The position numbers and the translations under genes are program-made. Shown here one piece after another: positions 24,199-32,597 of a stretch of 44,845 nt of DNA (the first letter of the stretch is position 1; each line of letters opens with the position of its first letter). The stretch covers positions 1 through 44,845 of the forward strand of contig JAICJV010000017.1 in NCBI GenBank assembly GCA_025928265.1, read 5' to 3'. This DNA comes from Thermoleophilaceae bacterium. Its GTDB lineage: Bacteria; Actinomycetota; Thermoleophilia; Solirubrobacterales; Thermoleophilaceae. The notes under the pieces were generated by a model, which saw only the letters and a program-made list of their open reading frames with translations, did not search any database and was not told the DNA's origin.

Positions 24199-24561
24199 GT
24201 GCCGCTCGCGGACGACTTTCAGCGCATGATCGACTCGCTGCCGCCCGACTGGACGCAGGCCTTCTTCGACCTGCGCATCTTCGACGAGGACCGCTACATC
24301 GAGGCGGGCACGCTGCTCGTGCAGATCAACGTGCAGCCGTACTCCAAGCACGACTGGCACTGGTACGTCCGGGTCGCCAACGACTTCGGCCACGCCGCCG
24401 CCCCCGAGACGGTTCGCGGGACGCTGGCTCTGCTCGACGAGCTGGGGATCGAGGGGGAGATCGTCCCGCGCGGCGCCCGCTCGGGCCGCGTCGAGGTCAC
24501 TCAGATGTGGGGCCGGCCCGAGTCGGTCCGCCAGGAGTTCCGCCGCCGCCGGGCGCAGTAG
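24199..24561 (+). CDS. Small protein of unknown function, divergent from ygfZ
   Basis: A 120-residue soluble protein that I cannot assign. It starts FQRMIDSLPPDWTQAFFDLR, has a His/Trp-rich centre (YSKHDWHWYVRVANDFGH) and ends in a basic Arg tail. The size and the helix-strand pattern suggest a single compact domain. GTG 24199 has no ribosome-binding site; a TACTGT seven bases upstream would place transcription start on the GTG, so the message may be leaderless. A 9-bp hairpin directly follows the stop. Function unknown. Confidence 0.7.
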   Translation: MPLADDFQRMIDSLPPDWTQAFFDLRIFDEDRYIEAGTLLVQINVQPYSKHDWHWYVRVANDFGHAAAPETVRGTLALLDELGIEGEIVPRGARSGRVEVTQMWGRPESVRQEFRRRRAQ

Positions 24562-24583
24562 GTCTCGCGCGCGTGCGCGAGAC
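24562..24583 (+). terminator. Hairpin directly after the 24199 gene
   Basis: A perfect 9-bp inverted repeat, GTCTCGCGC-GCGT-GCGCGAGAC, starts on the base after the stop codon. There is no T-run behind it, as is common for candidate terminators in GC-rich actinobacteria. It could stop transcription or stabilise the 3' end. Confidence 0.55.
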
Positions 24584-24694
24584 GGCCGCCTGCTCGCCGG
24601 GGCCTGTCCGCCTGGGTACGTCCGGAAGGGCTTAGGCCTTCGGGCGCGAAAAGCCAAGCGGATTCCCCCCAATCGAGATTGCGAGGAGGCTCTC

Positions 24695-25555
24695 GTGGAA
24701 GCAAGTGGGCCTGAGGAACAGCGTGCCCAGGACGTGGAGGCCGAGGTCGAGGCGGCGGCTGCCGTCGGCGATGTCATCCCCGAACGTGGGCCGGCTGCGT
24801 ATTTCGCCGAGTTCGCCGGCACGTTCACGCTGGTGCTCTTCATCACCTGGGTGTTCGCCGAGATCGCGCGCGCGCCGCTGAGCCCGGCGGAGATCGCGCA
24901 GGGCGCATCGGCGCCGTTCGTCGACCTGACGGTGATCGGCCTGGTGCACGTCTTCGTGCTGTTCCTGCTGATCCAGACGCTGGCGGTCGTGTCGGGTGCT
25001 CACTTCAACCCGGCCGTGACCACCGCGATGGCGGCGATCCGGCAGATCCGCCTGATCGACGCCGGCATCTACATCGTCGTCCAGCTGGCCGGCGGCGTGT
25101 GCGGCGCGCTCGTCACCAAGCTGATCCTGAAGGCCGACAACGTGCCGAACGCCAAGGCCGTGCACTGGGGTGCCGTGGGCTTCGGCGACAACCTCGGCGG
25201 CAGCGTCGGGCTTGCGATGCTCGTCGAGGGCATCGGCGCGTTCTTCCTCGTGTGGGCGATCATCGGCGTGGCCGTGCACCCGAATGCGTTCCGCGAGTGG
25301 GCGGGCCTCGTGATCGGCGGCACGCTCGGCCTGGCCGTGATGGTCGCGTTCCCGCTCACCGGTGCCAGCTTCAACCCGGCGCGCGCGTTCGGGCCGGCGC
25401 TGGCGGCGGGCCACTTCGACCCGAACGCCGGCAAGTGGCTGCTGGCCTACATCCTGGCGCCGCTGATCGGAGCGCTGCTCTCGGCGTTCGTATACATGCA
25501 GATGTTCGTCCTGCCCGGGAAGAAGGGGCCGTTCGGGATGGGGCCGGTGGGCTAG
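24695..25555 (+). CDS. Aquaporin / MIP-family channel
   Basis: A 286-residue six-helix channel with both NPA boxes: GAHFNPAVTTAM after helix 2 and GASFNPARAFGPAL after helix 5. The amino-terminal 35 residues are acidic and cytoplasmic. Hydrophobic segments include FTLVLFITWVF, VHVFVLFLLIQTL, IYIVVQLAGGV, GAFFLVWAIIGVAV and YILAPLIGALLSAFVYM. It conducts water or small neutral solutes across the membrane; selectivity cannot be read by eye. GTG 24695 has GAGGAGG about five bases upstream. A strong hairpin follows 18 bases after the stop. Confidence 0.93.
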   Translation: MEASGPEEQRAQDVEAEVEAAAAVGDVIPERGPAAYFAEFAGTFTLVLFITWVFAEIARAPLSPAEIAQGASAPFVDLTVIGLVHVFVLFLLIQTLAVVSGAHFNPAVTTAMAAIRQIRLIDAGIYIVVQLAGGVCGALVTKLILKADNVPNAKAVHWGAVGFGDNLGGSVGLAMLVEGIGAFFLVWAIIGVAVHPNAFREWAGLVIGGTLGLAVMVAFPLTGASFNPARAFGPALAAGHFDPNAGKWLLAYILAPLIGALLSAFVYMQMFVLPGKKGPFGMGPVG

Positions 25556-25566
25556 CTCGCAGAGTG

Positions 25567-25602
25567 GCAGCCCGCAGCCCGCAGAGCGGTTCTGCGGGCT
25601 GC
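25567..25602 (+). terminator. GCAGCCC-repeat hairpin after the aquaporin gene
   Basis: Overlapping GCAGCCC units form the left arm of a perfect 12-bp inverted repeat, GCAGCCCGCAGA-GCGGT-TCTGCGGGCTGC (25574-25602). It sits between the aquaporin stop and fbiC and can act as a terminator. The same heptamer recurs inside fbiC and at 39314-39377. Confidence 0.6.
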
Positions 25603-25642
25603 GTGCTGCGGGTCGCGGGCCGCCCGTAGACTCCCGCCGCGA

Positions 25643-27820
25643 GTGCGTCGAATCACCTTCTCCCGCAATTTCACGCTGTCGCTGTCGCGGACGTGCCAGT
25701 GCTACTGCAAGTACTGCGCGTTCGCGACGCACAGGGCGCATCTGCATGCCCCGGAGGACGTCGAGAAGATGCTCGACGACGCCTCACGGCGCGGCGTGAA
25801 GGAGCTGCTCGTCCTGACCGGCGAGAAGCCCGACGTGAATGCCGAGGTCGCCGGTCGCCTGCGCGAGTACGGCCACGACGACTTCACCTCGTATGTCGCG
25901 TGGGCGTGCGAGCGCGCGCTCGAGCGCGGGATGCTGCCGCACACGAACATCGGCGTCGCCTCGCGCGAGGAGCTGGCGCGGCTGCGCGAGGTCACGGCGT
26001 CGCAGGGGCTGATGCTCGAGTCGATCAATCCCGACCTCGTCGTGCACCAGGGCTCGCCGACCAAGCATCCGGCGCGGCGCCTCGACACGATCCGAGCCGC
26101 CGGCGAGCTGCGCATCCCGTTCACCACCGGGATCCTCGTGGGGATCGGGGAGACGCCCGAGGAGCGCGTGCAGTCGCTCGAGGCCATTGCCGCTGTGCAT
26201 GCGGAGTACGGGCACATCCAGGAGGTCATCCTCCAGAACTTCGTGCCCCATCAGCGCTACTACGGGGCCGAGGTGGCTGACATTGCCGACGCTTCACAGA
26301 ACGCAGCCCGCAGCCCGCAGCCCGCAGAGGTGGCGTTTCCCTCCTGGGGGTCTGCCGTGTCGCTGGATGAGCTGCGCTTTCTCGTTCGGGAGTGCCGGCG
26401 GCTCATGCCCGACGTCGGGATTCAGATTCCGCCCAACCTGTCGGACTGGTGGCTTCCGCTGATCGAGGAGGGCGCCACGGATCTCGGTGGGCTCTCGGCC
26501 AACGGGGATCACATCTCGCCGGAGCACCCGTTCCCATCACCACACCGGATGCGCAAGCAGCTTGCCCCGCGGGGCTTCGCGCTCACCGAGCGGCTCTGCG
26601 TGTACCCGCAGTACATGGACCCCGAGTGGCTCGAGCAGGGCGTGCTCGACGTGATCAAGCTGAAGTACTGGTCGTTCATCCCGCGGCGCGGATCGGGGCG
26701 GCGCGAGGAGCGGGCCATCCGGCGCGATCTCGTGCCGGACGCGATCGCGAAGGGCCGCGCCGGCGAATGGCTCGACGAGGAGGAGCTCACTGCGCTCTTC
26801 GCCGAGACGCGCCCCGAGGCGATCGAGGACATGCGCCAGGCCGCCGACGAGCTGCGCGCCGAGCTGGCGGGCGACGAGGTCACCTTCGTCGTGAACCGCA
26901 ACATCAACGTGTCGAACGTCTGCATCGTCGGCTGCGCGTTCTGCGGCTTCGGCCAGGGACGGCGCTCGCCCGACGCCTACGAGCACTCGCGCGAGGAGTT
27001 CGTCCGCCGCGTCGAGGACGCGCTCGACTTCGGCGCCACCGAGATCTGCATGCAATCGGGCATCCATCCCGACTGGGGCCTCGAGGAGTACGAGCACTGG
27101 CTGCGCGTGGCGAAGGAGGTCGCGCCCGACATCCACCTGCATGCGTACTCGCCGATGGAGGTGGACCACATGTGCGAGGTGTCCGGCCTGCCTCCGCGCG
27201 CCGTGTTCGAGCGCCTCGCCGAGGCCGGCCTCGGGTCCACGCCGGGCACCGCCGCCGAGGTGCTGCACGACGGCGTCCGCCAGCGCATCTCGCCGAACAA
27301 GCTTCCGGTCCGGCGCTGGGTGGAGATCATCGAGGCCTCGCACGCGGCCGGCCTGCGCTCGACGTCGACGGTGATGTTCGGCCACGTGGAGGAGCCGTGG
27401 GAGCTCGCCGAGCACATGCGCGTGATCCGCTCGCTCCAGGAGCGCACCGGCGGGATCACCGAGTTCGTCCCGCTCTCGTTCATCCCGTTCCACACCATGC
27501 TCGGGCGCACGCATGGGATCGAGGAGATCTCGCGCGAGGAGAACCTCAAGCACACCGCGGTGTTCCGGCTCGCGCTCGGCCGCAGCATCCGCAACGTCCA
27601 GGCGAGCTGGGTGAAGATGGGGCTCGATGCCGCCACCGAGGCGCTGCGCTGGGGCGTGAACGATCTCGGCGGCACGCTGATGGAGGAGTCGATCAGCCGC
27701 ATGGCGGGCTCCTACCACGGCACGATGCTCACGGTCGACGATCTGGTCGGAGCGGCGCGTGCCGCCGGTCGCCCCGCGGTCCAGCGCGACACCCTCTACG
27801 GCGTCCTGCAGGCATATTGA
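25643..27820 (+). CDS. fbiC: F420 biosynthesis: bifunctional Fo synthase (CofG-CofH fusion)
   Basis: A 725-residue protein with two radical SAM domains. The CofG half has CxxxCxxC at C18/C22/C25 (with an extra C20) near the N-terminus. The CofH half has CIVGCAFCGFGQGRRSPDAY with C427/C431/C434. Together they join tyrosine and a flavin precursor (5-amino-6-ribitylaminouracil) to give Fo, the deazaflavin core of coenzyme F420. About residues 220-228 (AARSPQPAE) are encoded by three GCAGCCC heptamers plus GCAG, apparently in a variable loop before GSAVSLDELRFLVRECRRL. GTG 25643 has no clear ribosome-binding site. Stop and next start are one base apart. Confidence 0.95.
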   Translation: MRRITFSRNFTLSLSRTCQCYCKYCAFATHRAHLHAPEDVEKMLDDASRRGVKELLVLTGEKPDVNAEVAGRLREYGHDDFTSYVAWACERALERGMLPHTNIGVASREELARLREVTASQGLMLESINPDLVVHQGSPTKHPARRLDTIRAAGELRIPFTTGILVGIGETPEERVQSLEAIAAVHAEYGHIQEVILQNFVPHQRYYGAEVADIADASQNAARSPQPAEVAFPSWGSAVSLDELRFLVRECRRLMPDVGIQIPPNLSDWWLPLIEEGATDLGGLSANGDHISPEHPFPSPHRMRKQLAPRGFALTERLCVYPQYMDPEWLEQGVLDVIKLKYWSFIPRRGSGRREERAIRRDLVPDAIAKGRAGEWLDEEELTALFAETRPEAIEDMRQAADELRAELAGDEVTFVVNRNINVSNVCIVGCAFCGFGQGRRSPDAYEHSREEFVRRVEDALDFGATEICMQSGIHPDWGLEEYEHWLRVAKEVAPDIHLHAYSPMEVDHMCEVSGLPPRAVFERLAEAGLGSTPGTAAEVLHDGVRQRISPNKLPVRRWVEIIEASHAAGLRSTSTVMFGHVEEPWELAEHMRVIRSLQERTGGITEFVPLSFIPFHTMLGRTHGIEEISREENLKHTAVFRLALGRSIRNVQASWVKMGLDAATEALRWGVNDLGGTLMEESISRMAGSYHGTMLTVDDLVGAARAAGRPAVQRDTLYGVLQAY
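26303..26327 (+). repeat. Tandem heptamer (GCAGCCC)3-GCAG inside fbiC
   Basis: Three exact GCAGCCC copies and a partial fourth lie in the CofG half. Three heptamers are 21 bases, so the reading frame is kept and a short Ala/Pro/Arg/Ser/Gln loop is encoded. The same unit is found in the intergenic DNA at 25567 and 39314. Confidence 0.8.
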
Positions 27821-27821
27821 C

Positions 27822-28544
27822 GTGCTGATCGAGGCCGCCCTCAACGGCGGGCGTTCACGCGACGAGCACCCGGCCATACCGCTCACGCCGGAGGAGCTGG
27901 CGGCGGACGCGCATGCGTGCGTCGACGCCGGCGCCGACATCCTGCACTTCCACCCGCGCGACGAGCGCGGCGGCGAGACGCTCGACGCCGCGGCGTGCGG
28001 CAACACGGTGCTGGCGGTGCGCGATGCATGTCCGGGTGTGCCGGTCGTGTTGAGCGCGGGGGTCTGGATCGCCCGCGGCGATCGCAAGCGCCAGTTCGAG
28101 CTCGTCGAGCGCTGGGTCGCGAAGCCGGACGCGGTGGCGACGAACTTCGCGGAGCCGGGGGTCCTCGACGCTGTCCGCTTCTTCCTCGACAACGGCATCG
28201 GCGTCGAGGCGGGTCTCGTGACGGTCGAACACGCGCGCGCGCTGGCCGAGAGCGACGTCGGCGATCGCGTGGAGCGCATCCTGATCGAGCCGGCCGAGGA
28301 TGACCCTGCGACGGCCGTGGCCACAGCGGCCGCGATCGACGAGCTGGTGGCGCCGCTCGGGCCGCCGCGGCTCCATCACGGCTACCTGGGTGCGACGTGG
28401 GCGGTGATCGATGCGGGCATCGCGCTCGGACGCGATGTGCGGATCGGTTTCGAGGACACGCTCAACCGCCCCGACGGGACGCGCGCGTCGAGCAACGCCG
28501 AGCTGGTCGCCGAGGTGGACCGCCGGCGTCGCGCCGCCGGCTAG
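27822..28544 (+). CDS. BKACE-like beta-keto acid cleavage enzyme (DUF849), short form
   Basis: A 240-residue TIM-barrel protein of the BKACE (formerly DUF849) family: IEAALNGGRSRDEHP at the start, ILHFHPRDERG with the zinc HxH pair, LHHGYLGATWAVIDAG, and RIGFEDTLNRPDG with the conserved Glu. Known members condense a beta-keto acid with acetyl-CoA to give acetoacetate and a new CoA ester. The usual length is about 270-310, so this copy is short. GTG 27822 lies one base after the fbiC stop, suggesting coupling with F420 synthesis, for which no link is known. Its stop shares CTAG with the cofE stop. Confidence 0.82.
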   Translation: MLIEAALNGGRSRDEHPAIPLTPEELAADAHACVDAGADILHFHPRDERGGETLDAAACGNTVLAVRDACPGVPVVLSAGVWIARGDRKRQFELVERWVAKPDAVATNFAEPGVLDAVRFFLDNGIGVEAGLVTVEHARALAESDVGDRVERILIEPAEDDPATAVATAAAIDELVAPLGPPRLHHGYLGATWAVIDAGIALGRDVRIGFEDTLNRPDGTRASSNAELVAEVDRRRRAAG

Positions 28545-29290
28545 CGGAACAGATCCTCGTCGCGCGGGCGGCGCAGTGCGGCCGCGCCCGGGCCATCCTC
28601 GTGGGTGACCAGGTGGGCGAGTCCGCGCACCAGCACCGCAGGCCGGCGCGAGTCCTTCGCGCGCGCGAGATCTGCCGCTCCCGCGACGGAGTCCGCGACG
28701 GCGATGGCGGTGGCGCGCAGCTCGCGGCCGGACGAGTCGCGCCGGCCGCGCCAGTCGTCCACCGGCACGAGGCCGGCGATCCCGAGCGCCACGTCGGTCT
28801 GGCCAACGCGCCACGCTCGCCCGAAGCTGTCGGCGACGATCACCGCGGGGCGGACGCCGCGCAGCTCCGCGATCCGCGCGCGCAGCGCACGCGCGGAGCC
28901 GTCGGGGTCGAGCGGCAGCAGGATGAGCTCGTCGGCATGCGCGGCGTTGGACGCGTCGACGCCGGCGTTCGCGCACACGAAGCCGTGGCGCGTCACGCAG
29001 ATGAGAACGCCGCGCTCGGCGCGCAGCAGCTCGGCCGACTCGTCCAGCACCACCTGCACCACGGCCGGGTCCTTGCCGTGTGCCGCCGCGAGCTCGCGTG
29101 CGCGCTCGCCCGGCTCGACCTCGGCCAGCCGGCGCAGCCGGCCCTCGGCCTTCGACACCGCCTTGTGGGCCACGACGATCACGTCTCCGTCGCCCAGGTC
29201 GGCGGGCGCGGCATTCGCGATCAGCTCGGCGAGGTCGTCGCCCGGCCGGACCTCTGGCAGCTCGCCGAGCGCCTCGGCGTGGAGCGCCAG
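28541..29290 (-). CDS. cofE: Coenzyme F420:L-glutamate ligase CofE (CTG start proposed)
   Basis: A 249-residue F420 gamma-glutamyl ligase. It adds glutamates to F420-0 using GTP. Typical segments are GLPEVRPGDDL-like GELPEVRPGDDLAELI, VIVVAHKAVSKAEGR, HGFVCANAGVDASN and VIVADSFGRAWRVGQTDVAL. The FbiB C-terminal reductase domain of mycobacteria is absent, so this is a free-standing CofE. No ATG, GTG or TTG lies between the cofC stop and the conserved N-terminus; a CTG starts one base after the cofC stop (TGAGCTG). The other option, ATG 29371, would add 27 low-complexity residues inside cofC. Confidence 0.9.
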   Translation of the reverse strand: MALHAEALGELPEVRPGDDLAELIANAAPADLGDGDVIVVAHKAVSKAEGRLRRLAEVEPGERARELAAAHGKDPAVVQVVLDESAELLRAERGVLICVTRHGFVCANAGVDASNAAHADELILLPLDPDGSARALRARIAELRGVRPAVIVADSFGRAWRVGQTDVALGIAGLVPVDDWRGRRDSSGRELRATAIAVADSVAGAADLARAKDSRRPAVLVRGLAHLVTHEDGPGAAALRRPRDEDLFR

Positions 29291-29291
29291 C

Positions 29292-29981
29292 TCAGGCCTC
29301 GACGGTGATCGCGGCGCGGATGCCCGAGCGGTCGAGCTGGGACAGCGCGCCGCGGGTCCGCTGCGCGCCACGCCGTGAGCTGTCGACGACCGACCACAGC
29401 GCTGTCAGGTCCCCCGGCGTGTCGACGTCGAGGGCCAGTGACGGGACGCTCTCGACACGGTGCGCCACGCCGCTCGCGCGCGCCGCTCCGAGGTGGCGCT
29501 CGAGGCTGTCGGGCCCGAAGCTCGGCTCGAAGGCGCCCGGCGGCGAGATCACGAGGGCGTTGGTGCCGGTGCCGTGGCGGTCGGGCACGATCCCCACTTC
29601 GAGGTCGTCGCGCGAGCAGCGCATCAAGAGCTCCTCGAGCTCGACCGGGTCGAGCAGCGGCGTGTCGCCGGGTACGAGCAGGACGCGGTCGAATCCGTGC
29701 TCGCGGGCGTACTCGATGCCCACCAGCGTCGCATCCGACTGGCCCGACTCGCGGCCGTCCGGGAGCACCGCCACGCCGTCGCCGCGCGCCAGCGATTCGG
29801 CCACCACGTCGTCGGTCACGACCGCGATGGCGTCGACGCTCTCGGTGCGCCGCAGGGCGCCGAGCACATCGCTGAACATCGCCTGAACGAGCGAGCGGCG
29901 GCTGCCGCGCTCGAGCGCTTCTCCGAGCCGCTGCTTGGCGTTGGCCAAGCTCTTGATTGGCACCACTGCGAGCGTCCTCAA
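29292..29981 (-). CDS. cofC: Phospholactate-type guanylyltransferase CofC/FbiD
   Basis: A 229-residue nucleotidyltransferase of the CofC/FbiD family: LAVVPIKSLANAKQRLG at the N-terminus, AIAVVTDD, VLLVPGDTPLL and VGIVPDRHGTGTNALV. It activates 2-phospho-L-lactate (or phosphoenolpyruvate in mycobacteria) with GTP to form the donor used by CofD. TTG 29981 is the likely start, with GGGGGG about five bases upstream; GTG codons inside follow too late. It lies 45 bases after cofD and is followed after one base by the proposed CTG of cofE. Confidence 0.93.
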   Translation of the reverse strand: MRTLAVVPIKSLANAKQRLGEALERGSRRSLVQAMFSDVLGALRRTESVDAIAVVTDDVVAESLARGDGVAVLPDGRESGQSDATLVGIEYAREHGFDRVLLVPGDTPLLDPVELEELLMRCSRDDLEVGIVPDRHGTGTNALVISPPGAFEPSFGPDSLERHLGAARASGVAHRVESVPSLALDVDTPGDLTALWSVVDSSRRGAQRTRGALSQLDRSGIRAAITVEA

Positions 29982-30026
29982 CAGGTCCCCCCGGTTGGTA
30001 AGCGCGACTGTAGCGGGTTGGACCCT

Positions 30027-30935
30027 TCAGGCGAGCTTCGGCGCGCCAAGACTCGACGCAAAGCCGAGAACCTCGCTCGCCACGCGGCGCCGGGCAGCCG
30101 CTGTCCCCATGAGCGTGTCGGTCGTAAGGGAGGGGATCGCGACCACGTCCTCGTCGGCGACGATGCCGTCGAGCAGGCCCTCGTAGGCGGCCATGACGCC
30201 GGCCGCCGAGCGCGCGAAGCCGGCATGCTCCATGAACGCGGCGGTCGGTCCCTTCACGGCGCGCCCCGCCACGAACGGGCTGACCGCGACCACCGGCGCG
30301 GCCGCCTCGGCGAGTGCGTCGCGCATCCCCGGCACGGCAAGGATCGGGCCGATCGAGATGATCGGGTTCGACGGGCCGATCACGATCGCATCGGCCGCGG
30401 CGATCGCCTCCAGCGCCTCCGGCGGCACCGAGGCGGACCCGGCGCCGCGCAGCTCCACGGCCTCGATGGGAGCAGCCGCGCGCTCCACGATCATGAAGCG
30501 CTGGAACTCGAGCCACTCGCCCTGGCTCTTCACGTGCGTGCGCACGGGCCGGTCGCTCATCGGCAGCACGCGCGCGTGGACGCCGCACGCCTCGACCACC
30601 GCCGCCTGCGCCTCGGTCTGGCGCGCGCCCTCGCGCATCAGCCGCGTGCGCAGCGCGCACATCTCGAGGTCGCGGTCGCCCAGCCGGAACCAGGGCTCCT
30701 CGGGCAGCGCGTCCATCGCATGCCAGGTGTCGCCCGCGATCCCCCAGCCGCGCTCGTCGATCAGCCCCGCGAGCCAGTACGTGACGAGGTCCGGGTCGGG
30801 AGACACGTGCACCCCGTGGATCTCGACGTCGTCGCCGGTGTTGGCGATCACCGTGAGCTCGCCGGGGCCGAGCAGGTCGCACATCCCGGCCGCGAGCTTC
30901 GCGCCGCCGGTGCCGCCGGCGAGGACGACTACCAC
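30027..30935 (-). CDS. cofD: 2-phospho-L-lactate transferase CofD/FbiA
   Basis: A 302-residue transferase: VVVLAGGTGGAKLAAGM binds the nucleotide-activated donor, VIANTGDDVEIHGVHVSPD and DTWHAMDAL follow, and IVIGPSNPIISIGPIL lies in the second half. CofD moves the phospholactate (or phosphoenolpyruvate) part onto Fo, giving F420-0 or its dehydro form. GTG 30935 overlaps the fno stop by seven bases, so the two are coupled. It belongs to the minus-strand fno-cofD-cofC-cofE unit, whose products complete what FbiC starts. Confidence 0.95.
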   Translation of the reverse strand: MVVVLAGGTGGAKLAAGMCDLLGPGELTVIANTGDDVEIHGVHVSPDPDLVTYWLAGLIDERGWGIAGDTWHAMDALPEEPWFRLGDRDLEMCALRTRLMREGARQTEAQAAVVEACGVHARVLPMSDRPVRTHVKSQGEWLEFQRFMIVERAAAPIEAVELRGAGSASVPPEALEAIAAADAIVIGPSNPIISIGPILAVPGMRDALAEAAAPVVAVSPFVAGRAVKGPTAAFMEHAGFARSAAGVMAAYEGLLDGIVADEDVVAIPSLTTDTLMGTAAARRRVASEVLGFASSLGAPKLA

Positions 30936-31615
30936 TTCGGCTCGGGCAGCTCCGTGAAGCGGATGCCGGCGTGCGTCTTGTGGCGTGCGTTCACCGAGAT
31001 CAAGAGCGGCGTGAGTCCCTCGACCAGGCGCGCCGTCTCGAGCACGCCGGCGTTGATGGGGCGCAGGCCGTCGATCCGCGCGATCAGGTCAGCGACCCTC
31101 TTCTTGTGTTCCCGTGTGTCGCCCAGCACCGGCACGTCCTCGTCGAGCTGGTGGTCGAGGTCGCCGAGCTTCGCGCCGCTCACCGTGTGGAGCGCGCTGA
31201 CCACGGTCACTCCGTCCGGGACCATCTCCTGCGCCTGCTCGGCGGCCGAGCCCTGCGGTACCCCGAGCAGTCGCGTGGCCTTACCCGAGACCGCCGCCGC
31301 GAGCGGAACCGTGGCGTCCACGAGGATCTGGCCGGGCCGCAGCACCTCCCTGAGGTTCGTGAGGTTCTCCGACTGGCTGCGGAACGGCACCGTCATCACC
31401 ACGATGTCGCCGCGCGTGGCGGCTTCCGGATTCTCGAGCCCCTCGGCCCTCGCGTCCGGCACCCGCTCGCGCAGCTTGCCCACAGCCTCTCTTGCGCGCT
31501 CGGCCGAGCGCGAGCCGATGATCACCGGTACGCCGGCTTTCGCCCAGCGCAGCGCGAGCCCCATCCCGAGGGAGCCGGTGCCGCCGATGATGGGTACGGG
31601 CTGCTGGTCTGTCAC
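30929..31615 (-). CDS. fno: F420-dependent NADP reductase (Fno/NPDR-like)
   Basis: A 228-residue two-domain reductase. The N-terminal Rossmann motif is PIIGGTGSLGMGLALRWAKAG, with VIIGSRSAERA after beta-2, which suits NADP(H). Later segments VVSALHTVSG and AGVLETARLVEGLTPLL match the F420-binding half of F420H2:NADP+ oxidoreductase (npdG/fno). It swaps hydride between NADPH and F420, supplying reduced F420. GTG 31615 is chosen with AGGG upstream; ATG 31651 on the same strand would overlap the divergent HMG-CoA lyase start. It heads the F420 side-chain operon. Confidence 0.9.
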   Translation of the reverse strand: MTDQQPVPIIGGTGSLGMGLALRWAKAGVPVIIGSRSAERAREAVGKLRERVPDARAEGLENPEAATRGDIVVMTVPFRSQSENLTNLREVLRPGQILVDATVPLAAAVSGKATRLLGVPQGSAAEQAQEMVPDGVTVVSALHTVSGAKLGDLDHQLDEDVPVLGDTREHKKRVADLIARIDGLRPINAGVLETARLVEGLTPLLISVNARHKTHAGIRFTELPEPKW

Positions 31616-31649
31616 GGCCGGGGACCCTAGCGATAGCGTTTCCAGAGCC

Positions 31650-32597
31650 ATGTCAGAGCACGTGAAGGTGCGAGAGGTCGGCCCGCGCGACGGCTTCCAG
31701 AACGAGCCCGAGGTGATCGCCACCGCGGACAAGGTCCGGCTGATCGACATGCTCGCCCGGACGGGACTGAGGCGGCTCGAGGTCACGAGCTTCGTGCGCG
31801 CCGACGTGATCCCGCAGCTGTCCGATGCCCGTGAGGTGCTCGAGGCGATCGATCCGCCGGGCGACGTCGCGCTGTCGGTGCTCATCCCGAACGAACGCGG
31901 TCTCGACAACGCGCTCGAGCTACGCGAGCGCTTCCAGGAGGTGAACCTCTTCCTGTCGGCGAGCGAGACGCACAACCGCAAGAACGTGAACCGCTCGGTG
32001 GAGGAGTCGCTGAGCGGCCTGGAGCGGGTGATCGCGCGTGCGCGCGAGGCCGGGCTGCGCTGCGAGGGCGTGATCTCGGTGTCGTTCGGCTGCCCCTACG
32101 AGGGCCACGTCCCGCCCGACCGCGTCTTCGCGATCGCGGAGCGCCTGGCCGCGGCAGGTTGCGAGGAGGTCGCGTTCGGCGACACCACCGGCATGGCCAA
32201 CCCGGCCCAGGTGCGCCGGTTCTTCGCGGACGCGCGCGAGCGGCTGCCGGACGTCGAGCTCACAGCGCACTTCCACAACACGCGCGGGCAGGGGCTCGCC
32301 AACGTCTTCGCGGCGCTCGAGGCGGGCGTGCGGTCGTTCGAGTCGTCGTTCGGCGAGCTGGGCGGCTGCCCGGTGCCGAAGGGCGCTACCGGCAACATCG
32401 CGAGTGAGGACCTCATCTCGATGCTGCATGAGATGGGATATGAGACCGGCATCGACCTGAACGCGCTGATCGAGGCCGGGCGCGAGGCGCAGCGTGTACT
32501 CGGCAGGCCGCTCGGATCGCACGTACTCACGGCCGGCCCCGTGGACTGGCGAGCGAGTCATAAGGAGCAATCGGTCCGTTCCGACAATAAGAACTAG
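31650..32597 (+). CDS. Hydroxymethylglutaryl-CoA lyase
   Basis: A 315-residue DRE-TIM metallolyase: VREVGPRDGFQNEP carries the RDG metal motif, LEVTSFV, VAFGDTTGMANP, LTAHFHNTRGQGLAN with the HxH pair, and ELGGCPVPKGATGN with the catalytic Cys and GN. It splits HMG-CoA into acetyl-CoA and acetoacetate, the last step of leucine breakdown; some relatives act on other 3-hydroxy-3-methyl acyl-CoAs. It is divergent from fno with starts 34 bases apart. Its partners, such as methylcrotonyl-CoA carboxylase, are not certainly in the window, but the carboxyltransferase at 39395 is a candidate. Confidence 0.93.
   Translation: MSEHVKVREVGPRDGFQNEPEVIATADKVRLIDMLARTGLRRLEVTSFVRADVIPQLSDAREVLEAIDPPGDVALSVLIPNERGLDNALELRERFQEVNLFLSASETHNRKNVNRSVEESLSGLERVIARAREAGLRCEGVISVSFGCPYEGHVPPDRVFAIAERLAAAGCEEVAFGDTTGMANPAQVRRFFADARERLPDVELTAHFHNTRGQGLANVFAALEAGVRSFESSFGELGGCPVPKGATGNIASEDLISMLHEMGYETGIDLNALIEAGREAQRVLGRPLGSHVLTAGPVDWRASHKEQSVRSDNKN

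Noticed and set aside
24584-24694. Riboswitch in the leader of the aquaporin gene
   Set aside because: Some short stems can be drawn (AAGG/CCTT), but none is long or resembles a class I know; the leader has an ordinary strong ribosome-binding site.
26303-26327. CRISPR-like array from the GCAGCCC repeats
   Set aside because: Units are seven bases long, back to back without spacers, and lie in a reading frame.
29460-31649. HMG-CoA lyase frame extending far upstream
   Set aside because: The upstream part is antisense to cofC, cofD and fno; ATG 31650 gives the normal enzyme length and N-terminus, so there is no fusion.
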